DNA of 64,000 bases, from NCBI RefSeq assembly GCF_008065115.1, contig NZ_CP042913.1:1896338-1960337 (forward strand), read 5' to 3'. How positions within the stretch are numbered: the stretch's first letter is position 1; each line of letters begins with the position of its first letter. This DNA is from Bythopirellula goksoeyrii (GTDB lineage Bacteria > Planctomycetota > Planctomycetia > Pirellulales > Lacipirellulaceae). Below the pieces are notes generated by a model. That model was not told the DNA's origin. It saw only the letters and a list, made by a program, of their open reading frames with translations, and did no database searches. A program made the position numbers and the translations under genes. Shown here one piece after another: positions 36,763 to 44,194 of the stretch.

Positions 36763-38430
36763 ATGGAATTTGAAAAAATAAAACATCTGCACGCCCTTGC
36801 GTCACGACTCTGCGACGGGGACATCGATGCCAAACAGTTAAAAGAGCTATCGGCATTGTTGGACAATGATAAAGATGCGATTCAAGAGTACTTAGATTAT
36901 ACTTCGCTACATCTTAATCTTAGTCACAAGTTAAGAGTAAACCTCGCTCCAAATGAGTTTGGTGATGCAGTAAAATCTAGGCTTAGTGAGGATGCCAATA
37001 ACGCAAGTGTTGCCAGTCAAGTTACTAGGCAGAGTTCGAAGGCCATCCGTGCCGTTACCATTTTTTCTTTAGCTGCCTCTGTCTTGATCGTGGCAGCTTT
37101 CTTGCTTCATTCATACAAATCCCAATCCACTTTTACTGCTCGAATCATTCAGAAGATCGATTGTGATTGGGACGATGAGCGCTGGGGAGCACCTCAATCC
37201 GCTTTCTTGGAGGTCGGCCGTGAAATTAAGCTAGATCGTGGCCTCATGGTCTTGGAGTTCGGAAACGGAGCCGAAGTTACTTTGGAAGGTCCTATCCATT
37301 TCAGCGTGTTGGCCCATGATCGCGGAAACTTGCAGGAGGGTAGATTGACTGCAAGCGTTCCCAAAGGTGGTCGAGGCTTTACCGTGCAGATTCCATTTGG
37401 AGAAGTAATTGACCTTGGGACTCGCTTTGGTGTTTTGGTCCACGAAGCAGGAGATTGCGAAGCGCATGTATTTCAGGGCAATGTCTTGGTGCGCAGTAAT
37501 CTTGGGATTCAAAACCAACCGTTCCAGGAATGGAAGCTGACTGCCGACGAAGCGATTAAGCTATCGCCGGCATCACACAAGATTCACCATCTAGCTGCCC
37601 AATCCGCCGAATTCGTTAGCTATTCGCGGTCCAATATAGTCGCTTCCTACACAGGAGATTCATCACTTCCTATTTCAGATAGCAGTGAGCTCGTCCTGTG
37701 GCTTGATGCAGGAAGGGGTCTGCAGCTTGATTCTAGTAATCGAGTAATAGAGTGGGGAGATTTGAGTTTTAGCACCGATTCGCCTGTAAATAATGCTTGG
37801 CAGGTCGATGTCGTCGATCGTCCTCTTTGGATAAAAGAAACGGCGGACGGTAGACCTTCCGTCCGCTTTGACGGTGCCTCACATCTCGTGACAACTCCAT
37901 TCCTCTCAGGTCAGGAAATAACTATTGTCGGCGTTCTACTAGCCCACAATCAAGAACAGCACAATCGCCAACGTGGGCAGCTCTTATCTTTCAATTCCAC
38001 GCCAAATCTTCTTCTCGAGACCACCCTCGACAAGCAATTTGCTGGCGTGCTATCCACACGAACACTCGCTAGCAAGGGCCAGCGGAAAGTCCTCGTGAAA
38101 TGCCCACTTCCTAGTGCGGATATGCCAAAAGTCTACGCACTCGTTTATAGCAACATTAGGAATAGAGTGGCGGTTTATGTGAACGGTGAACTCGTTGCCG
38201 AATCTCAAGCACCATCGATATCCATGACTCGTTCTCCAAAGTTTATCGGCAACTCTATCCAGGGAGATCGCGGGTTTGTCGGAGATGTTCATGAATTACT
38301 CATTTTCGATACTGCTCTGACTTCGGATCGATGTGTTCAGGTTTGTAACTCACTCATGGAAAAATATCGAATCGCTGCAACACAAAAAGAACCGAGGGTG
38401 CTTTCAGGTCTTATTCCTGATGAACAGTAA
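36763..38430 (+). CDS. FecR-domain, LamG-domain transmembrane protein; putative anti-sigma partner
   Basis: The first 100 residues are cytoplasmic and helical (LASRLCDGDIDAKQLKELSA, EYLDYTSLHLNL), resembling the N-terminal domain of FecR regulators. One transmembrane segment follows (AVTIFSLAASVLIVAAFLLH). The periplasmic part has a FecR domain (EVTLEGPIHFSVLAHDRG, GFTVQIPFGEVIDLGTRFGV) and then a concanavalin/LamG-like domain (LVLWLDAGRGLQL, RPSVRFDGASHLVTT, GDVHELLIFDTALTSD). The gene is contiguous with the sigma gene; the frame even extends back over its stop through a GTG at 36739. A role in sensing and sigma control is inferred. Confidence 0.8.
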   Translation: MEFEKIKHLHALASRLCDGDIDAKQLKELSALLDNDKDAIQEYLDYTSLHLNLSHKLRVNLAPNEFGDAVKSRLSEDANNASVASQVTRQSSKAIRAVTIFSLAASVLIVAAFLLHSYKSQSTFTARIIQKIDCDWDDERWGAPQSAFLEVGREIKLDRGLMVLEFGNGAEVTLEGPIHFSVLAHDRGNLQEGRLTASVPKGGRGFTVQIPFGEVIDLGTRFGVLVHEAGDCEAHVFQGNVLVRSNLGIQNQPFQEWKLTADEAIKLSPASHKIHHLAAQSAEFVSYSRSNIVASYTGDSSLPISDSSELVLWLDAGRGLQLDSSNRVIEWGDLSFSTDSPVNNAWQVDVVDRPLWIKETADGRPSVRFDGASHLVTTPFLSGQEITIVGVLLAHNQEQHNRQRGQLLSFNSTPNLLLETTLDKQFAGVLSTRTLASKGQRKVLVKCPLPSADMPKVYALVYSNIRNRVAVYVNGELVAESQAPSISMTRSPKFIGNSIQGDRGFVGDVHELLIFDTALTSDRCVQVCNSLMEKYRIAATQKEPRVLSGLIPDEQ

Positions 38431-38672
38431 GGGAACGAATCAGCCTGAAACTTTAGAAATTGTCCAGAAGGTTTAATCCGTCTACCGATGCCTGATTCTT
38501 GGATTAAGCACGGCTGCATAAATCTACAATTTGCCATGGTGAGTCATAGACCAACTGTCGATTCGCACCGTTTGGCATGAAGTCACCTTATTCACTTTCG
38601 AGTTTATGGCTCCGCAATCAGTTACTATCTGTGACATGATTATCAATCACCGGGCGAAGTAATAAAACAAGA

Positions 38673-40532
38673 ATGCGTATGGGAGAAAGTGAAACGCTAA
38701 GATTGAGAAGCAATTGGCTCTTATTGATTTGCCTGCTGGTGGTGTTGATCTCAAGTTACCTTGCTTCCTTGGTGCAAACATCCGGAGGACGAGTCCAAGT
38801 TCAAGAAATCAAAATACCGACGCAAAATGGCCAATGGATTGTAGCTGATCTATTTAAGCCTAGAATCGCAACTAGGAAGAATCCTGCTCCACTTGTAGTG
38901 GTTGTTCCCGGCTTTCAACGCTCGAAAGAAACACTTTCGAACATCTCCCTCGAATTGGCCCGTCGCAACGTCGTAGTTATTGCAATCGACCCATACGCTC
39001 AGGGAGGATCTAGCTCCTCGACAAGTAGACGTTCTGCAACGACTGAGGGCTACGGTATGTTTGCCGTTGTGAACTACGCTTATGACACTCCTAACTTGAA
39101 TTACATCGACAAGAGTCGAATTGCAGCGACGGGACATTCTGCCGGAGGGAATGCTGCTATTCGGGGGGCAAACTATTTTGGGAAGATCGCCAGAAAGACT
39201 GAAAAGCCTTGCAAATTGAATGCAATTTTCGTTTCTGGGTACGTAGAGACGATGGACAACGAGGTTTTGCAAGATGTCCGCTGCAATGTGGGAATGAGCT
39301 ACGCCAAATATGACGAAGGGGCATATCGAACCGAGTTGAAAAATGGGGATATGCGGTTCGCTCCAGAAGCCCTAAGACTGGTCAATTCCGGTCTTCTTGA
39401 AAAGGGACCCGAAATTGAAGAAGTTGAAATCGGTCGTTACTACGGCAACAAGGACGACAAGAATTTGCGAGTTGTGTTTAACGAAGGATTGCTGCATCCT
39501 TTTCAACCCTATGCCATCGAGCCTACCGAAAATCAGCTGGACTATTTTAAAGAAGTTTTTCAACTCGACAGCGGGCTACCAAGCAAGGATCAGATTTGGT
39601 ATTGGAAAGAGTTGCTAACTTTACTCTCCTCGATTGCAGCATTAGTGGCGCTTGTACCTCTTGCTCGATTGCTTTTGGAGCTTCCTTTATTCAAGGATTT
39701 AGCGCACCCACTTCCAAAGGCACTACCAAAACCACATGGAAAAGGGAGAATGATTTTCTGGAGCCTCTTCTTTATTTCTGCTGTGGTTGCTTGTTTTTCA
39801 TACATCCCGATGGCCGAGCTATCTCAAAGGCTCTTTGTCGCTGCCTCAAGCCGAGAACAAACTTGGTTCTTTCCACAACGCATGAACAATGCCGTCATGC
39901 TGTGGGCAGTCTTGAATGGTATCGTGGGATTTTTGTTGTTTTTTCTCTCTTACTACTACCACGGAAGGCTTCATGGCGTCCTTCCGGAAATGTGGGGATC
40001 GAGAACGAATCTTGTTGAACTCACCAAGACATTCCTGCTCTCCTTATTGCTTTTCGCTTGCTTTTTTCAATTGCTATTTGCCGTACATTATTTCTTCCAT
40101 GTGGACTACCGTTTTGTCTTTTTTGGGGCACGAGTTTTTCAGCCAGTCATGTTTATTCTGTTAAGCATGTACGCCCCTATCTTCTTCTTGTTTTTCCTTT
40201 CCAATTCATTGCGTGTTAATGGCGCCATGCGATTCGAAGGAGAACCTGAATGGAAGAGCATGCTACTAGCTGGTTTGGCTAACACCATCGGGCTTCTGCT
40301 CATTCTAGTCGTGCAGTATTCCGTGTTCGCGCTCACAGGGACTGTGTACTGGACCGATGGATGGCTGTATGTTAACTTGCTTTTCGCAGTCGTTCCGATC
40401 ATGTTTATTTTACCATACTTTAATCGTTACTTCTTTCGATTGACTGGTAGGATCTACTTGGGACCAATGACCACTTGTCTAGTATTTGTGATGATCCTCC
40501 TTTCCAACACGGTCTGCTACATTCCTCTCTGA
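38673..40532 (+). CDS. Alpha/beta hydrolase fused to a polytopic membrane domain
   Basis: The protein has 619 residues. After one N-terminal membrane anchor (WLLLICLLVVLISSYLASL) comes an alpha/beta hydrolase domain with the elbow ATGHSAGGNAAI (Ser156), an upstream oxyanion-type strand PLVVVVPGFQRSKETLS and a possible His in VVFNEGLLHPF. From about residue 315 the protein is membranous, with seven or so hydrophobic segments (LLTLLSSIAALVALVPLARL ... LGPMTTCLVFVMILLSNTVC). Such hydrolase/membrane fusions are not classical in this lineage. Base composition is AT-richer than the core genes, in keeping with an accessory gene. Substrate is unknown. Confidence 0.75.
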   Translation: MRMGESETLRLRSNWLLLICLLVVLISSYLASLVQTSGGRVQVQEIKIPTQNGQWIVADLFKPRIATRKNPAPLVVVVPGFQRSKETLSNISLELARRNVVVIAIDPYAQGGSSSSTSRRSATTEGYGMFAVVNYAYDTPNLNYIDKSRIAATGHSAGGNAAIRGANYFGKIARKTEKPCKLNAIFVSGYVETMDNEVLQDVRCNVGMSYAKYDEGAYRTELKNGDMRFAPEALRLVNSGLLEKGPEIEEVEIGRYYGNKDDKNLRVVFNEGLLHPFQPYAIEPTENQLDYFKEVFQLDSGLPSKDQIWYWKELLTLLSSIAALVALVPLARLLLELPLFKDLAHPLPKALPKPHGKGRMIFWSLFFISAVVACFSYIPMAELSQRLFVAASSREQTWFFPQRMNNAVMLWAVLNGIVGFLLFFLSYYYHGRLHGVLPEMWGSRTNLVELTKTFLLSLLLFACFFQLLFAVHYFFHVDYRFVFFGARVFQPVMFILLSMYAPIFFLFFLSNSLRVNGAMRFEGEPEWKSMLLAGLANTIGLLLILVVQYSVFALTGTVYWTDGWLYVNLLFAVVPIMFILPYFNRYFFRLTGRIYLGPMTTCLVFVMILLSNTVCYIPL

Positions 40533-40563
40533 AAATTCGGGCCTTATCGAATAACTATCCTAC

Positions 40564-40612
40564 AGTGGGTTGGAGGCGGGATTAAAACCTGCGATTCTGG
40601 CTTCCAAAGGTC
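40564..40612 (-). other. tRNA-like 3' half at the island end
   Basis: On the minus strand the sequence runs TAGAGCATTGACCTTTGGAA, then a T-arm-like GCAGGTTTTAATCCCGCC and CTCCAACCCA. It has the right order for the second half of a tRNA (anticodon-like arm, T-arm, acceptor 3' strand), but no matching 5' half is present and the anticodon stem has mismatches. It overlaps the stop of the decayed frame at 40611. It is best read as a broken tRNA or att-type fragment. Confidence 0.4.
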
Positions 40613-40862
40613 AATGCTCTATCGATTTCTTTTCGATGATATTCAATATCGTCGCCTGAGTAGCCTTTGGGAGGTTGTCCCAGGCTCCTATCACGGTCTC
40701 CAATTCAGTGCTAAAATCCTCCGGTATCGTTCCAACTGCACCGGATTCTGCAGCGCTTCGCAAGCCGCATTGACCGAAGTTGTTGGCCACCCAAGTAGTT
40801 AGGTCGATTGTATCGAGTTCCTCCCGACTACTTTTTTCTACAACTATCAGCGAACCACCTGC
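40611..40862 (-). pseudogene. Decayed coding fragment, possibly an integrase tail
   Basis: Between stops, the minus strand reads WVANNFGQCGLRSAAESG, PEDFSTELETVIGAWD and NLPKATQATILNIIEKK, ending at a TGA at 40611. This resembles the non-catalytic tail found on some planctomycete integrases, but the evidence is weak because no catalytic motif is present. It has no start codon of its own context, overlaps a tRNA-like fragment at its end and a tRNA 3'-end-like sequence inside it, and lies directly before panB. It is clearly not an intact gene. Confidence 0.3.
40795..40836 (+). repeat. Decayed copy of the 3' end of the tRNA at 22052-22125
   Basis: GGTCGATTGTATCGAGTTCC followed by TCCCGACTACTTTTTT aligns with the tRNA 3' part (GGTCG, TCGAGT, CCTCCC, GACTACTTT all conserved). 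It would be expected as the second copy of a tRNA-end attachment site, here at the far boundary of the accessory region, about 18.7 kb from the tRNA. A possible T-tract follows. Confidence 0.5.
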
Positions 40863-40875
40863 TCACACGCAACTT

Positions 40876-41694
40876 ATGGCTAACAAAGAAGAAACAGCCA
40901 ATGTTCCCGGCCGCATGACGGTCCCCAAATTTGCCGCTCTCAAGGGTTCTGGGCAGAAGATCACCATGGTCACTGCCTACGACTATCCGTTTGCCAAGCT
41001 TGTAGATGAGGCAGGGGTCGAAGCGGTTCTAGTCGGCGACAGTATGTCGATGGTGGTGCAAGGGCACGACAACACATTGCCGGTCACTCTGGATGAAATG
41101 ATTTATCATGCCGAGATGGTCGGGCGAGCGGTAAACCAGGCCTTGGTGATTGTCGACATGCCGTTTCCAAGCTATCACCTTGGCAAGCACAAGGCCATCG
41201 AGAACGCAGGTCGTATTCTTAAAGAGACTCGCTGCCAGGCGGTGAAGCTTGAAGGAGGAGCTGACCAGGCCGAGACCATTAGGGCATTGGTATCAGCAGG
41301 CATTCCGGTGATGGCTCATTGTGGACTTCGTCCGCAGAGCGTCCATCAACTGGGCGGCTATCGTGTCCAGCGCGATGCCGCGGCTCTCCTGCATGATTCC
41401 CGTGCAGCAGCCGAGGCAGGAGCATTTTCTCTGGTACTCGAATGCATCCCGACAGAGATTGCCCACGAGATCACGGAGAAGATTTCCATACCCACCATCG
41501 GGATCGGTGCCGGCCCGGGATGTGACGGTCAGGTGTTGGTCTTGCACGACGTGCTGGGGCTCACCAGCGGTCGAGTGCCCAGGTTTGTTAAAGAGTACGC
41601 CAACCTGCGAACTACGGTCACCGAGGCAGTGCGCAACTACCGCGATGATGTGCGGGGGGGAGAGTTCCCCGGCAAAGAACATGGATTTGAATAG
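40876..41694 (+). CDS. panB: 3-methyl-2-oxobutanoate hydroxymethyltransferase
   Basis: PanB makes ketopantoate from alpha-ketoisovalerate and methylene-tetrahydrofolate in pantothenate synthesis. The protein starts MANKEETANVPGRMTVPKF and has VTAYDYPFAKLVDEAGV, LVGDSMSMVVQGHDNTLPVT, DMPFPSYHLG, VKLEGGAD, VMAHCGLRPQSVHQLGGYRV and GIGAGPGCDGQVLVLHD, all family landmarks in order. The length is 272 residues. The frame extends upstream to 40780 but that part is the tRNA-remnant DNA; ATG 40876 is the true start. It is the first core gene to the right of the accessory region. Confidence 0.96.
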   Translation: MANKEETANVPGRMTVPKFAALKGSGQKITMVTAYDYPFAKLVDEAGVEAVLVGDSMSMVVQGHDNTLPVTLDEMIYHAEMVGRAVNQALVIVDMPFPSYHLGKHKAIENAGRILKETRCQAVKLEGGADQAETIRALVSAGIPVMAHCGLRPQSVHQLGGYRVQRDAAALLHDSRAAAEAGAFSLVLECIPTEIAHEITEKISIPTIGIGAGPGCDGQVLVLHDVLGLTSGRVPRFVKEYANLRTTVTEAVRNYRDDVRGGEFPGKEHGFE

Positions 41695-41709
41695 TCGAGT
41701 TGAAGCCGC

Positions 41710-42129
41710 TCACCTATGCAAACTGCACGTTCCCTCGTCGCAGTGAGTTCCACTGAGACGATAACGGTTCTTGGCAATCCAACGGTAGAGTGGTCGCCAA
41801 ACGACCATGCTCCCAGGGAAATGCAACGCTGGTGCCGCCCACCAGAGCCGTCGCAGTCGGCCCGTGAGATAGCGTATTGCTTCCGGTCCCCAGTGCCGTT
41901 GACCCTGGGAGTCGACGATGCACATTTCCTGCATCAGCCGCTCATGCGTCAGGTCCGGCCAACGTGTCTGCACTTGGGGATCGTGAAGCGACATATAAGC
42001 CAGTTTCCCCTGGCAGTCCCACCAGGGAAGTTTACTCACCTGAGCAGTACACATCCGGCAGTCGCCGTCATAGACTACGACGTCGGCATTGGGGCGCTCG
42101 TCCGGTGTTGGAAGGGAAGTGTTTTTCAT
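41710..42129 (-). CDS. DCC-family thiol-disulfide oxidoreductase (DUF393)
   Basis: The protein is 139 residues with the DCC signature near the N terminus: VVVYDGDCRMCTAQV (D-G-x-C-x-x-C). Following blocks are MSLHDPQVQTRWPDL, MCIVDSQGQRHWGPEAIRYL and a hydrophobic/basic C-terminal part (HFPGSMVVWRPLYRWIAKNR). The family is predicted to be redox active through the CxxC pair. It overlaps nothing, is convergent with panB and lies opposite in orientation to the next gene. Its partners cannot be told from context. Confidence 0.88.
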   Translation of the reverse strand: MKNTSLPTPDERPNADVVVYDGDCRMCTAQVSKLPWWDCQGKLAYMSLHDPQVQTRWPDLTHERLMQEMCIVDSQGQRHWGPEAIRYLTGRLRRLWWAAPALHFPGSMVVWRPLYRWIAKNRYRLSGTHCDEGTCSLHR

Positions 42130-42279
42130 TCGTTTCGGCTACGCCCAGGCCGCGTCTAACTGGGATATAGCCAATCTCCGGGCGTCAAGCGTGACTTGGA
42201 GCAGTGGGTGCGATAAAATAGGAAGGCCCTTTACCTCCATTCTAACTCAACCGCAGCCACAAGCCAGGAGCAACAGGCC

Positions 42280-43932
42280 ATGGACCAGATTCTTGCCCAA
42301 GTTTCGCGAGCCCGTCGGAGATTGTGGCTAGAGTTGTTTCTCAATCGCCTCACTACGTGCCTATTTATCACGATGACTCTGGCACTAGTTGCGATGGCCG
42401 TGCCAAAATTCGTGGCAGTAGCAGACCTTCCCTTGAGATGGTCACTCTGGTGTGCGATGGCAGGCATTGGCTTGGGGTTTTTGTCGGCATTGATTTGGAC
42501 TTTGGTCGATGGCTTAAGTGAAATCGACGCGGCCGTAGAACTCGACAGTCGTTTTGATCTGCGCGAGCGGGTTTCCAGTAGCTTGGCACTCTCGTCTGAT
42601 GATGCCGACTCCCCGGCTGGTCAAGCACTATTGGCTGACGCAGCCAGGGCCGTACGTCGACTGGAGGTTACCTCACAGTTTGGGATCAAGATTCCTCGCA
42701 AACGTTGGTTGCCGTTGATGACGACCTGCTTGGCGTTTTTCATCGTCAGTTTCTTTGGCAACCCCGAAGCTCATAGCAGCGTCGATCCCCATGCCGCCGC
42801 TCAAGCAAAAGAACAACGCAAAAACGTGAGCAAGACACTCCGCGAACGGTTGGCAGAAAAACGCAAATTGGCTGCTGAAAAAGGGCTCAAAGAAGCAGAA
42901 GGGCTGTTTGGCCAACTCGAAAAGGAAACGGAGAAATTGGCCAAAGCGAAAGATGCAGATCGCAAGAAGACTTTAGTGAAGCTTAACGACTTGGCAGGTG
43001 AACTTGCTCAGCGCCGTGAGCAACTCGGAGGCGACAAAGAACTCCGCAAGCAATTGGCCAAGTTGAACAATCTTAATCAGGGCCCTGCCGACAAAATGGC
43101 TGAGGCCATGAAGAAAGGCAACTGGCAACAAGCTTCGCAGGAGCTCGAAAAGCTCAAGAAGCAACTGGCCGAGGGGAAGCTGGATGACGCCGCTAAGCAG
43201 GCGCTCATGGAGCAGATGCAGCAAATGCAAGAGCGGCTTGCTCAGTCGGCTGAGGCACAGAAGCAAGCCATGGAGGACCTGAAGAAGCAAATCGAAAAAG
43301 CCAAAGAGCAGGGGAACCTGGCAGAGGCGGGCGAGATGCAACAGAAGCTCGACCAAATACAGAAGCAGAAGAATCAGAGTGACAAATTGAGCCAACTCGG
43401 TTCGCAAATGAGTGCACTCCAAGACGCCATGAAAAAAGGTGATAATGGCAAAGCCGCCCAGGCCATGAGCGACATGATGAAACAAATGGATCAACTCGCT
43501 CAAGAAATGCAGGAAGGTGAAATGCTCACTGCAGCCATGGATCAGTTGCAGATGGCCAAAGATGCAATGGCTTGCCAGGAGTGTCAGGGCATGGGATGTG
43601 CCACCTGCCAAAGCAGCATGTATTCCGACCAGTTTAGCGAGAGCCAAGGCAATGGCATGGGAGCAGGCCGCGGCTTTGGTCCTCGACCCGACGAAAAGAA
43701 CGACGTGAATTTCCGTGATTCGCGTGTTCGCCAGAACCCCGGTCGAGGGGCAGCAGTTCTCGCCGGGGAAGCGGATGGACCCAATATGCGCGGGAACGTC
43801 GCAGAGGCGATCAAACAAGAAATGGCTGCCGTTGGAAGCACACCGGCCGATCCGCAGGTTGTAGAGCAACTTCCAAAATCTCGTCGGGAACACGCCGAGG
43901 AGTATTTCAACACCCTCCGCGAAGGCCAGTAA
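42280..43932 (+). CDS. Membrane-anchored coiled-coil protein with a CxxC cluster
   Basis: Three hydrophobic segments (about 22-44, 58-80 and near 145-160) are followed by a very long charged coiled-coil, roughly residues 170-400, rich in K/E/Q/A/M heptads (LRERLAEKRKLAAEKGLKEA, MEQMQQMQERLAQSAEAQKQ). Then comes a CxxC cluster, MACQECQGMGCATCQSSM, which resembles one DnaJ-type zinc-binding unit, and a Gly/Arg-rich tail. AGGAG lies nine bases before ATG 42280. Related planctomycete proteins are annotated as DUF4175-like or as hypothetical. Function is unknown; the fold predicts a long rod attached to the membrane. Confidence 0.8.
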   Translation: MDQILAQVSRARRRLWLELFLNRLTTCLFITMTLALVAMAVPKFVAVADLPLRWSLWCAMAGIGLGFLSALIWTLVDGLSEIDAAVELDSRFDLRERVSSSLALSSDDADSPAGQALLADAARAVRRLEVTSQFGIKIPRKRWLPLMTTCLAFFIVSFFGNPEAHSSVDPHAAAQAKEQRKNVSKTLRERLAEKRKLAAEKGLKEAEGLFGQLEKETEKLAKAKDADRKKTLVKLNDLAGELAQRREQLGGDKELRKQLAKLNNLNQGPADKMAEAMKKGNWQQASQELEKLKKQLAEGKLDDAAKQALMEQMQQMQERLAQSAEAQKQAMEDLKKQIEKAKEQGNLAEAGEMQQKLDQIQKQKNQSDKLSQLGSQMSALQDAMKKGDNGKAAQAMSDMMKQMDQLAQEMQEGEMLTAAMDQLQMAKDAMACQECQGMGCATCQSSMYSDQFSESQGNGMGAGRGFGPRPDEKNDVNFRDSRVRQNPGRGAAVLAGEADGPNMRGNVAEAIKQEMAAVGSTPADPQVVEQLPKSRREHAEEYFNTLREGQ

Positions 43933-44194
43933 TTACTCGTCTTTGCAATCTCACTCGGGCCAAGGATCTGCACGGCTTCTTGCGACGTGCCAGGATAATC
44001 GGGATTTCTGGCAAAAATATCCAACAGGTTTGGACAATCGGCGTAGGACAGCTAAGTTGGGTGCATTATACTTGTTGGGTAATCGCGGCATTTCGGAAAC
44101 TGCGAGCCCCAGAATCGGCCATACGCCTCTCTTAGCTGCAAAGGCGAAAGGCCGCCCAATGCTACCACTATTCGCGTTCTAGGAGGAACACGTT

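Noticed and set aside
40564-40612. A functional second tRNA gene
   Set aside because: Only a 3' half is present; acceptor 5' strand and D-arm are missing and the anticodon stem has mismatches.
42973-43893. Minus-strand frame of 306 residues opposite the coiled-coil gene
   Set aside because: Its Leu/His-rich product is the antisense reading of the K/E/Q heptads; the plus strand has a good ribosome site and a coherent protein.
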